DNA from: Thermofilaceae archaeon
GTDB taxonomy: Archaea; Thermoproteota; Thermoprotei; Thermofilales; Thermofilaceae
Assembly (NCBI GenBank): GCA_027017025.1
Contig: JALURH010000121.1
Location: 1 to 12,141, forward strand
Direction of reading: 5' to 3'
DNA: 12,141 bases
Made by a program: the position numbers and the translations under genes. The notes under the pieces were generated by a model. The model saw only the letters and a list, made by a program, of their open reading frames with translations, searched no databases and was not told where the DNA came from. Positions 1 through 5,269 of the stretch are shown here, in pieces. Each line of letters opens with the position of its first letter. The first letter of the stretch is position 1.

Positions 1-32
1 GAATAAGTATATATGCTGGTGAAAAACAAAAT

Positions 33-44
33 AGTTTTTAATAT
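33..44 (+). promoter_or_regulatory. Candidate TATA box before structured RNA 1
   Basis: An A/T-rich TATA-like element (GTTTTTAATATC) lies about 27 bp before position 64, where the G+C-rich structured stretch begins. This spacing fits an archaeal promoter with transcription starting near 64-66 on the plus strand. A/T-rich matches arise easily by chance in this genome, so support comes mainly from its position. Confidence 0.35.
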
Positions 45-63
45 CTATTCTAACACTATTTTT

Positions 64-320
64 GGATGAAAACCCGGAGACCCCAAGTTAGCCCCTTGGC
101 CCAAGCTGGGGAGCTGCCCCTGTGCTGGGGGAGTGGGGGTGTGTGAGAGGGGTGCTTATGGCTAGCTGTGTAGGCTATCCTGCGAGCCCAAAGCAATGAT
201 GAAAACATTCAGCTAAGGGGAAGCCCAAACCTACCAAAACCCAGCACCCCACAATGAGCGAACCCCCACAAAAACCCCTTAAGTTAACAGCACCGCTGAA
301 CCTATCTTGTAAGCCTTTTT
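64..320 (+). ncRNA. Candidate structured noncoding RNA 1 (family not recognised)
   Basis: No plausible coding frame exists here. The sequence is far richer in G and C than neighbouring genes and contains a nested series of complementary arms: GTGCTG 122-127 with CAGCAC 288-293, GGGG 128-131 with CCCC 275-278, GTGGGGGT 133-140 with ACCCCCAC 262-269, and GGGGTGCT 149-156 with AGCACCCC 243-250. The head between them can form further hairpins (AATG 195-198 with CATT 206-209; GGCT 173-176 with AGCC 185-188). A TATA-like box sits about 27 bp before the start, and a T-run at 316-320 could end the transcript. In a hyperthermophile a G+C-rich island of this kind usually marks a stable RNA. I tested it by eye against SRP RNA, RNase P RNA, 5S rRNA and C/D box RNA and found no convincing match. 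Strand and ends are inferred; the inverted repeats are directly visible. Confidence 0.45.
316..320 (+). terminator. T-run terminator candidate for RNA 1
   Basis: Five consecutive T residues within CCTTTTTCTACCACTTT follow the last paired arm of structured RNA 1 by about 23 bases. Oligo-T runs are the usual archaeal intrinsic termination signal. Confidence 0.3.
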
Positions 321-374
321 CTACCACTTTATCTAGAGACTGTTGCGGGGCGCGTCATTGAGGAGATATATCTA

Positions 375-540
375 GTTTAGCCATAATAGACTATTTACTC
401 ATTTGAGTAAGAGCTATCAGCCGCTAGGCTACGACGGCTAAACCCCCTGTAACCCACACCTAGTGGTGCCAGCCAATGCAGCCACTAACGACCCTAGGAC
501 AAGCGAAGAAATATAGAGGGGAAGCCTATACAAGCACCCA
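375..540 (+). ncRNA. Candidate structured noncoding RNA 2, possibly related to RNA 1
   Basis: This stretch is also noncoding and rich in complementary arms. GTTTAGCC 375-382 pairs with GGCTAAAC 436-443 and encloses two hairpins, TTACTC 395-400 with GAGTAA 405-410 and AGCC 419-422 with GGCT 427-430. Next comes TAGTGGTGC 461-469 with GCA-G-CCACTA 478-487, then TATAG 512-516 with CTATA 526-530. It shares with RNA 1 the order GGTGC, AGGGGAAGCC, AGCACC: 151-155, 216-225 and 243-248 in RNA 1, and 465-469, 517-526 and 533-538 here. That suggests a common motif or an old duplication. Boundaries, strand and whether it is separate from RNA 1 are uncertain. A TTTATC box at 328-333 could be a promoter. 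Confidence 0.3.
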
Positions 541-566
541 CAACCACTAAAATATCACACACGGAC

Positions 567-607
567 AATCACTTAGATACTAAAGGTATCTGCCGTATGT
601 AGTGATT
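567..607. repeat. Inverted repeat/hairpin at the 3' end of lplB
   Basis: AATCACT 567-573 is complementary to AGTGATT 601-607. Inside it AGATAC 575-580 pairs with GTATCT 586-591 around a 5-base loop. The outer arm touches the lplB stop codon, so the hairpin could protect or end the lplB transcript on the minus strand, or form the 3' end of a plus-strand RNA. The complementarity is visible; the function is inferred. Confidence 0.45.
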
Positions 608-897
608 TACTTATCTTTTATCATATCTAGGCACTCAGGATATAAAGAAAGTATTATATCGAGTATATCGCCCCAATCTACTCCAACAAGCTGGCTTCTC
701 CTCCTGAAGCTATCAATTATCTTCCCCACATCACTAATTGATTTCCCCCTTAAAGCCTCCTCCAACTCCTCGATTACTGTCTCAGGATATGCGAAGAAGT
801 CCCCACTAATAATTATCTCCCTGATACAACACTCCTCTACCTCTAGCTCAACTCTAATACTCTTACCGCCCCGGATCTTCCTATACGCAGAGCGCAT
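607..897 (-). CDS. lplB: Lipoate-protein ligase accessory subunit LplB (separate C-terminal domain)
   Basis: This 96-residue protein matches the small domain that forms the C-terminus of bacterial LplA but is a separate polypeptide in archaea such as Thermoplasma acidophilum. There the catalytic subunit needs it to activate lipoate with ATP (family knowledge). Visible hallmarks are the basic N-terminal segment with GGK (residues 10-12) and GDFFAYPE (32-39), followed by a Glu-rich helix (VIEELEEAL). I chose the ATG at 897 over an upstream GTG at 906 because a perfect GGAGGTGA at 910-903 lies five bases before it. That ribosome binding site overlaps the end of lplA, so the two subunits are very likely co-translated in similar amounts. 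Recognition by motif and context is strong. Confidence 0.88.
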   Translation of the reverse strand: MRSAYRKIRGGKSIRVELEVEECCIREIIISGDFFAYPETVIEELEEALRGKSISDVGKIIDSFRRRSQLVGVDWGDILDIILSLYPECLDMIKDK

Positions 898-902
898 AAA
901 AA

Positions 903-910
903 TCACCTCC
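903..910 (-). promoter_or_regulatory. Ribosome binding site that fixes the lplB start
   Basis: GGAGGTGA on the minus strand is a full match to the archaeal Shine-Dalgarno consensus. It sits five bases before ATG 897 and contains the TGA stop codon of lplA. It favours ATG 897 over the overlapping GTG at 906. Confidence 0.85.
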
Positions 911-1667
911 TATAGTTCCACTCCACCCTAGAATATTTCCTCTCCACTAGTTCCTCAGCCATCTTTCTCTCCCACCCCGTTAGGGAGGATTCTTCCAGCT
1001 CTATATCCAATGCCTCCCTAAAGCCACCAATAATTTTCTCAACTACCTCATCCCTATCTACAACCCGTTTCAACTCGCGTGAAATCGTAGTCACCCTAGC
1101 ATAGATACTGTTAACACCATGTGCTCTAAGTTTCTCTTCGGGAACCTTAAGTAGCCTACCTAGGGTATAGATATCTGTGTTGTACATCAAGGTCCCATGT
1201 TGCATGAGAACCCCCCTTCTCCTGATCTGTGCGCTACCTGAGATTTTTTTCCCATTCACTACGATATCATTTACTGGAACAAATCTAGCTGCTAAGCCAA
1301 ATTTTCTAATAGCTGATATAAGTCCGCTACATACGTACCTATAGCTCTCAATAATATCATCGGGTACACTGGCACGATCGAGGACAACGCAGTAGGTAAC
1401 TTCGCCATATTCATCGTGGTATACAGCACCGCCCCCAGTAACTCTCCTAACAACATCCACCCCTATTTTCCCAGCGTACTCGAGATCCACTACCTCCCTA
1501 ATCCTCTGGAAATAACCTATTGTTACAGCACTTGGGCTAAAGAAGTAGAGCCTAAGGGTATTTGGAACTAAACCCCTAATCCTAGCTTCAAGCATGGCTT
1601 CATCAACAGCCATATTCCACGATGCAGAACCATGTTCCCTAACTATTAATCGCCAAATACCCGGCAT
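903..1667 (-). CDS. lplA: Lipoate-protein ligase catalytic subunit LplA
   Basis: This cytosolic enzyme of the biotin/lipoate ligase fold activates lipoate or octanoate with ATP and transfers it to a lysine of an acceptor domain such as glycine-cleavage H-protein. At 254 residues it has the catalytic domain only; the missing small C-terminal domain is encoded by the next gene. Motifs seen are NMAVDEAML (18-26), RRVTGGGAVYHD (74-85), the acyl-adenylate binding loop, and NGKKISGSAQ (138-147), whose Lys141 should be the catalytic lysine, followed by HGTL (157-160). A stop lies four codons upstream of the ATG, so the start is clear. TATA-like sequence (ATTTTAT, about 1694-1700) is suitably placed for an own leaderless promoter. 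It could be the sLpl(AB) type that pairs with LipS1/LipS2. Whether free lipoate or octanoate is the true substrate cannot be read from sequence. Confidence 0.92.
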   Translation of the reverse strand: MPGIWRLIVREHGSASWNMAVDEAMLEARIRGLVPNTLRLYFFSPSAVTIGYFQRIREVVDLEYAGKIGVDVVRRVTGGGAVYHDEYGEVTYCVVLDRASVPDDIIESYRYVCSGLISAIRKFGLAARFVPVNDIVVNGKKISGSAQIRRRGVLMQHGTLMYNTDIYTLGRLLKVPEEKLRAHGVNSIYARVTTISRELKRVVDRDEVVEKIIGGFREALDIELEESSLTGWERKMAEELVERKYSRVEWNYRR

Positions 1668-1716
1668 AGCTATGAGTTAATACTTAAACTGGGATAAAAT
1701 TCTTCTAATCCATAAA

Positions 1717-2604
1717 CTACTCCAAGAAGCCTATAAACTCTCCCCGCTCATCAGCTCTTACCACCCTTATAGGGATACCAGCCGAGGGATGGTTCTCGAT
1801 TAAATGTATCCTCCTCAAGTGTTGTATCAACGCTTTTACAGCCGCAGTGGTGCCTTGCCTAAAAATACCTGCAGCTACTATAGCTACCCTCTCCTTACTC
1901 CATGGGTTAGGTAGCAGAGCTAGTAAACCAGCATTCCTATGTACAGGATGTCCAGCTGAGTAAAATGTTCCAGTAATGTCAGATAGTATCTCCCTCCCTA
2001 GAGGCGGCTCAAACCTTATTGGAGGAGTAAATATCTCCATTATCTTTGCTGTCAGCATATTAACTACTCCCGAGCCAAGTAGTAGGAGGTGGGAATTGAG
2101 CAGACTTGGGTCGGAGACAGCTACACTATCTATTGCAGACCTAATATCGATATTTTCCCATCTAATCCCTCTATCTCGGGCATATCTTATAAGTGATACA
2201 ACTAACTCAGGTATCCCTACAGCGTCGTGAGCCTTAGCGAAGGTTATGCTCTGTGACCCCCATATAATTGTTAGAGAGAGTTCGTTCCTAATAATACACT
2301 CGGGGAACCCGCTCCAGCTACAGGGATACCTTAGTACCTTTCTTTGCTCCTCGAGGGTAGGTAAACCATATAAGTAATATTCAAGATCTTCTCCAGCAAT
2401 AATTATCCAAGGTTTCTGTCCCTTCTTGATGGTTATTAATCCAGCATCCTCAAACTCTTTTACATACCTAGTAACAGCCTGTCTAGTTAGCCCTGTTCTA
2501 GCAGCCAACTCGCTTGTAGTTATAACTTTCTCCCTAGCTATTTCTCTCAGAAGGCGTCGCCTACCTTCAGATCTTAGGAGAAACTTTATGATTTCACTAG
2601 ACAT
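1717..2604 (-). CDS. Two-domain winged-helix regulator, candidate lipoate-pathway regulator
   Basis: The 295-residue protein begins with a winged helix-turn-helix (about residues 10-75; the recognition helix is probably 41-54, TRQAVTRYVKEF). The larger C-terminal domain is one I cannot name securely. It contains HLLLLGSGVVNMLTAKI (172-188), LLPNPW (230-235), AAGIFRQGTTAA (244-255) and HPSAGIPIRVV (272-282). The GSGVVN and AGI..GTTAA segments recall a domain in some euryarchaeal regulators and S-layer-like proteins, where GGPVAN and VAGA..GTRAA appear; this link is from memory and unproven. Its place between lplAB and the divergent lipS1-lipS2, 89 bp from lipS1, suggests it controls lipoate synthesis or scavenging. 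A perfect 16-bp palindrome just before its start suggests autoregulation. No transmembrane segment is visible, so it should act in the cytosol. The DNA-binding role is confident; the pathway link is inference. Confidence 0.75.
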   Translation of the reverse strand: MSSEIIKFLLRSEGRRRLLREIAREKVITTSELAARTGLTRQAVTRYVKEFEDAGLITIKKGQKPWIIIAGEDLEYYLYGLPTLEEQRKVLRYPCSWSGFPECIIRNELSLTIIWGSQSITFAKAHDAVGIPELVVSLIRYARDRGIRWENIDIRSAIDSVAVSDPSLLNSHLLLLGSGVVNMLTAKIMEIFTPPIRFEPPLGREILSDITGTFYSAGHPVHRNAGLLALLPNPWSKERVAIVAAGIFRQGTTAAVKALIQHLRRIHLIENHPSAGIPIRVVRADERGEFIGFLE

Positions 2605-2606
2605 TT

Positions 2607-2622
2607 TTTACTCTAGAGTAAA
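2607..2622. promoter_or_regulatory. Perfect 16-bp palindrome, candidate operator of the regulator
   Basis: TTTACTCTAGAGTAAA is its own reverse complement over all 16 positions. It lies 3-18 bp before the regulator start codon, between the TATA-like box at 2630-2638 and the predicted leaderless start. A dimeric winged-helix protein bound here would block its own transcription. The same site lies 44 bp before the lipS1 TATA box, where a bound factor could activate or leave lipS1 unaffected. Confidence 0.6.
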
Positions 2623-2629
2623 CTCACAT

Positions 2630-2638
2630 ATTAAGTAT
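2630..2638 (-). promoter_or_regulatory. TATA-like box of the regulator gene
   Basis: On the minus strand the sequence AATACTTAA lies 26-34 bp before ATG 2604. This is the archaeal spacing for transcription beginning at or next to the start codon, so the mRNA is probably leaderless. Confidence 0.5.
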
Positions 2639-2654
2639 TAAAAGAATTTCGATA

Positions 2655-2670
2655 TCCATATGGAATATAA
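2655..2670 (+). promoter_or_regulatory. lipS1 promoter with adjacent 10-bp palindrome
   Basis: A TATA-like AATATAA (2664-2670) lies about 27 bp before the GTG at 2694, which fits a leaderless lipS1 transcript. Directly abutting it is TCCATATGGA (2655-2664), a perfect 10-bp palindrome covering the place where the BRE would lie. It may be a second control site, although 10-bp palindromes are not rare. Confidence 0.45.
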
Positions 2671-2693
2671 GGAGGCTTTAATTCCTAAATCAC

Positions 2694-3644
2694 GTGCTCA
2701 TTAGAGTATCGCAGGGATCTCTAGCAATGCTAGGGTTAACTAAGCTTAAAATGGATGCAGAGCCATCTACAATCTATTTTCTCCAGTATTCTCCAGGTGG
2801 ATGTAAAGCAAGCTGCGCCTTCTGTACACAAGCTAGGGTAAACATTGGCAGTAAGGATTTCCTATCTAGGATTATATGGCCACGGGTTAGGCTAGAGGAT
2901 ATACTCGGTAGGTTAAAGGGGAACACTAGGGTGAAGAGAGTATGTTTCCAAGCAGTTATTAAGGACGATTTTATCGATGAAGCTATCGAAATAAGTAGGA
3001 GGCTGTCTTCTACAGGTATTCCACTATCTATTGCAATAACCCCTGTCAATAGAGAAGTACTGTATAGCTTATATGAGGCTGGTGTTGAGAGACTAGGTAT
3101 AGGGCTTGATGCAGCGACGCCAAAAATTTTCAGAAATGTCAACAAACCTTACACATGGGAGAAATACCTGGATTTCATAAGGGATGGGCTAGCAGTATTT
3201 GGTGAAAAAAAGGTACATATCCACCTCATATATGGTTTAGGGGAGAGTGAGGAAGAGTTCCTCAGAGCCATGAAGATGCTGTATAAAATGGGCGCCGATG
3301 TTTCTCTCTTCTCTTTTACACCTATACGTGGAACTCCCCTAGCTAATGCTCCTCAACCAAGTATTAGTGGCTATAGGGTTATGCAAGTACTTAGATTCAT
3401 GCTATCAACTGGGCAAGAAATAGATACCATAGTTAAGTTATGTGGGGGGAAAGTGTATCTAAAACGAGATCCTAGGTGGCTAAGAAACATTCATAAAGCT
3501 GTGTTAACTAGTGGTTGTCCATGGTGTAATAGACCATTCTACAATGAGAGCCCCAGGATGATCTACAATTACCCAAACATGGATCTAGTGAAGAAAAATA
3601 TGGATAAGATACTTCGGGAACTATCAGCGAGGGTTGTAGATTGA
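2694..3644 (+). CDS. lipS1: Radical SAM lipoyl synthase subunit LipS1-like
   Basis: This 316-residue radical SAM enzyme binds a [4Fe-4S] cluster through C37-x3-C41-x2-C44 and is expected to add sulfur to the protein-bound octanoyl chain. Late cysteines (C250, and C275-x2-C278 in GCPWCNRPFYNESPR) are well placed to hold the auxiliary cluster that donates sulfur in lipoyl synthases. A GLGESEEEF segment (181-189) is typical of the SAM-binding barrel. The two-protein LipS1/LipS2 lipoyl synthase was described in Thermococcus kodakarensis; such genes are often annotated as biotin synthase-like. No biotin genes are nearby, while a split lipoate ligase is. The start is GTG 2694 because a stop lies at 2679 and a TATA box about 27 bp upstream predicts a leaderless mRNA; ATG 2727 is an alternative. 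The gene overlaps lipS2 by four bases. Which subunit is 1 and which is 2 is assigned from the GCPWCNRP tail and is less certain than the family. Confidence 0.8.
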   Translation: MLIRVSQGSLAMLGLTKLKMDAEPSTIYFLQYSPGGCKASCAFCTQARVNIGSKDFLSRIIWPRVRLEDILGRLKGNTRVKRVCFQAVIKDDFIDEAIEISRRLSSTGIPLSIAITPVNREVLYSLYEAGVERLGIGLDAATPKIFRNVNKPYTWEKYLDFIRDGLAVFGEKKVHIHLIYGLGESEEEFLRAMKMLYKMGADVSLFSFTPIRGTPLANAPQPSISGYRVMQVLRFMLSTGQEIDTIVKLCGGKVYLKRDPRWLRNIHKAVLTSGCPWCNRPFYNESPRMIYNYPNMDLVKKNMDKILRELSARVVD

Positions 3645-4531
3645 CTATAAAAGCTTTTTACCCACATATCTCTTTTCCTAGCATCAGCATAACTGGTGAA
3701 AAATGTTCATTAAAGTGTCGATACTGTTGTGGAAAATATCTTCGGGGAATGTACTCAGCGATAACACCAAGGCAATTATATGATTTAGCTGTAGAGCTGA
3801 GGGGGAGAGGGGCTAGAGGGATACTTATTAGTGGTGGAAGCGATTTACGTGGGAGAACTCCATTTATCCCCTTCCTTAGAGCGATTAAGAGGATAAAGGA
3901 TGAACTAGAGTTAGTAATTAGCATTCATCCAGGCTTAGTGTCAGAAAACGATGCCGAGTTATTGAGGATAAATGGAGTTGATATAGTTGACTATGAGTTG
4001 ATCTTAGACCCTACTGTTATCAAAGAAATAAAAGGTCTTAAGCAGATAGAACCATCGGATTACATCAATTCTCTCATAAATCTCCTAGAGAAAGGGCCTA
4101 CTCATGTAGCTACGCATATCCCTATAGGATTTAGATATGGGAAAATAAAGTATGAGTACGAGGCGGTGGACGCAGCGATAGAATATAATGTAGAAATGAT
4201 AGTTTTCCTAGTCTTTACCCCTACTCCCGGTACACCAATGTACAGTTTTACACCTCCACAGCTTAATGAAGTCGTTTCCATAATGAAATACTCTAGGAGG
4301 AGATTTGGTGGAATAATAGCTCTAGGTTGTATGAGACCACCCATATATAGGAGGAAACTTGACACCATCCTTATTTCAAGCGGGCTTATCGATAGGGTAG
4401 TTAACCCTCTCCCACACATAGCCAGGGAGAAGAAATTAGAGATATATGGCGCATGCTGTTCTGTACCAGAATATATGCTGGAAATATTTCCCAAAATGGC
4501 TCTATTGCCTGGACTCACCGCTAGAATATAG
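3641..4531 (+). CDS. lipS2: Radical SAM lipoyl synthase subunit LipS2-like
   Basis: This second radical SAM protein (296 residues) carries C22-x3-C26-x2-C29 in KCSLKCRYCC. Additional cysteines, C230 (LGCMRPP) and C272-C273 near the C-terminus (GACCSVPEY), could ligate an auxiliary cluster. SGGSD (64-68) corresponds to the conserved GGE-like SAM-binding motif, and FTPTPGTPM (192-200) to a loop common in this enzyme group. LipS1 and LipS2 together insert two sulfurs into octanoyl-carrier protein; the family knowledge comes from Thermococcus. The start is TTG 3641, overlapping the lipS1 stop as TTGA, with GAGGG about seven bases upstream; co-translation with lipS1 is likely. The 3' end overlaps the convergent flavoprotein gene by 30 bp. 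The LipS1/LipS2 naming could be swapped. Confidence 0.8.
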   Translation: MTIKAFYPHISFPSISITGEKCSLKCRYCCGKYLRGMYSAITPRQLYDLAVELRGRGARGILISGGSDLRGRTPFIPFLRAIKRIKDELELVISIHPGLVSENDAELLRINGVDIVDYELILDPTVIKEIKGLKQIEPSDYINSLINLLEKGPTHVATHIPIGFRYGKIKYEYEAVDAAIEYNVEMIVFLVFTPTPGTPMYSFTPPQLNEVVSIMKYSRRRFGGIIALGCMRPPIYRRKLDTILISSGLIDRVVNPLPHIAREKKLEIYGACCSVPEYMLEIFPKMALLPGLTARI

Positions 4532-5230
4532 TGATTCAAACTTTTTTCTCCTCTCAGTATACTCCTTCTCTAAATATTTCTCTGCTTTACTCTCGACATG
4601 GTATAAAAGCTCCTCCAGATAGGGTAGAGAACTTTTATACCATCTTCCAGCATTCCTAGTTATCTTGGCCATCTTTACTACAACTCTACCAACATTAACT
4701 GCATCTAATACAGCATTACTATCATTCAATACATCACTTATCTTCGTAAAGTATGTAAAGCACCAGGGAGGGATGATAAACCCCATGGAGTTGAGGGTTA
4801 ATAGTAAGTTAGATATAACAGCTGCCCCCCCTTGCTCATTTCCAACAGCTATAACCCCAGCGATCTTCCCTTCAACAAGGCTATACCCAACATGATATAT
4901 CATATTCTCAAAAACCGTTAACCTATCAATAAAGTTCTTCAGGGGCCCACTAACATTAAACCAGTAGATCGGGGTTGATATAATTAAGCAATCCGCCTCA
5001 AGGATATCATCGTATATTCTTGTCATATCGTCTTCAAATACACATGGAGGCTTACATGCGAGCTGTTCATCGCTTAAACAACCCATACATGGCTTAATAT
5101 CCATTTCATATAGATCATACCTAACCGTCTGCGCCCCCTCCTTCCTTGCTCCACCCAATGCCAACTCAAGCAACTTTGCTGTATTACCATACTTCCTTGG
5201 TGAACCATTAATCCCAATGACCTTTATCAT
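4502..5230 (-). CDS. Flavodoxin-fold NAD(P)H-dependent FMN oxidoreductase / iron-sulfur flavoprotein-like
   Basis: This 242-residue protein belongs to the NADPH-dependent FMN reductase superfamily. GINGSPRKYGNT (6-17) is the FMN phosphate-binding loop, and STPIYWFNVSGPLKNFIDR (85-103) is the family's flavin-stacking segment. Between them lie four cysteines, C48-x2-C51-x7-C59-x3-C63, in the place where iron-sulfur flavoproteins of the Isf type bind a [4Fe-4S] cluster. The spacing is wider than the usual tight CX2CX2C pattern, so a cluster, zinc or neither is possible. The charged C-terminal tail (about 205-235) is helical and specific to this protein. ATG 5230 has a strong TATA-like stretch (5256-5269) about 29 bp upstream and no ribosome binding site, which points to a leaderless mRNA. 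Its electron partner and substrate are unknown, and its place beside lipS2 is convergent, so no operon link is implied. Confidence 0.75.
   Translation of the reverse strand: MIKVIGINGSPRKYGNTAKLLELALGGARKEGAQTVRYDLYEMDIKPCMGCLSDEQLACKPPCVFEDDMTRIYDDILEADCLIISTPIYWFNVSGPLKNFIDRLTVFENMIYHVGYSLVEGKIAGVIAVGNEQGGAAVISNLLLTLNSMGFIIPPWCFTYFTKISDVLNDSNAVLDAVNVGRVVVKMAKITRNAGRWYKSSLPYLEELLYHVESKAEKYLEKEYTERRKKFESLYSSGESRQ
4541..4556 (+). terminator. Oligo-T terminator of the lipS1-lipS2 operon
   Basis: A pyrimidine-rich run with six consecutive T residues (CTTTTTTCTCCTCTC) begins 10 bp after the lipS2 stop. It lies inside the 3' coding part of the convergent flavoprotein gene, so terminator and coding sequence share the same DNA. 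Confidence 0.5.
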
Positions 5231-5255
5231 AGCAAATAGGGAAGAAATACAGGTC

Positions 5256-5269
5256 TTATATATTTAAAT
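5256..5269 (-). promoter_or_regulatory. TATA box of the flavoprotein gene, inside the surE 3' end
   Basis: On the minus strand CATTTAAATATATA is an excellent archaeal TATA-like match, 26-39 bp before ATG 5230. It overlaps the last codons of surE, so the flavoprotein probably has its own leaderless transcript rather than depending on surE read-through. Confidence 0.55.

Noticed and set aside
72..95. CCCGGAGACCCCAAGTTAGCCCC, loosely like the CCCGGAAGTTAAGCC part of 5S rRNA
   Set aside because: Spacing is wrong and the rest of a 5S rRNA cannot be traced around it.
196..202. ATGATGA, a perfect C box of a C/D sRNA
   Set aside because: No CTGA D box lies at the usual 50-60 base distance and no terminal stem brings C and D together; the motif lies in a hairpin of RNA 1.
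216..225. AGGGGAAGCC, similar to conserved region I of RNase P RNA (GAGGAAAGTCC)
   Set aside because: The match is incomplete and the 3' conserved region (ACAGAA...GGCTTA) is absent on both strands.
423..455. GCTAGGC followed by CCCCCTGTAACC, reminiscent of the 5' domain of archaeal SRP (7S) RNA
   Set aside because: Only these short fragments match. The S-domain features (GGTGACC-like and AGCAG segments, tetraloop of helix 8) were not found on either strand at a proper distance.
602..931. Plus-strand reading frame of 109 codons
   Set aside because: It is antisense to lplB and the end of lplA, with low-complexity Ser-rich composition and no ribosome binding site.
2694..3644. Calling the first radical SAM gene biotin synthase (BioB)
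   Set aside because: No biotin genes are near; the split lipoate ligase, the partner radical SAM gene and the GCPWCNRP tail fit LipS1 better.
4102..4539. Minus-strand reading frame of 145 codons opposite lipS2
   Set aside because: lipS2 carries clear radical SAM motifs on the other strand; the frame has no recognisable domain or start signal.
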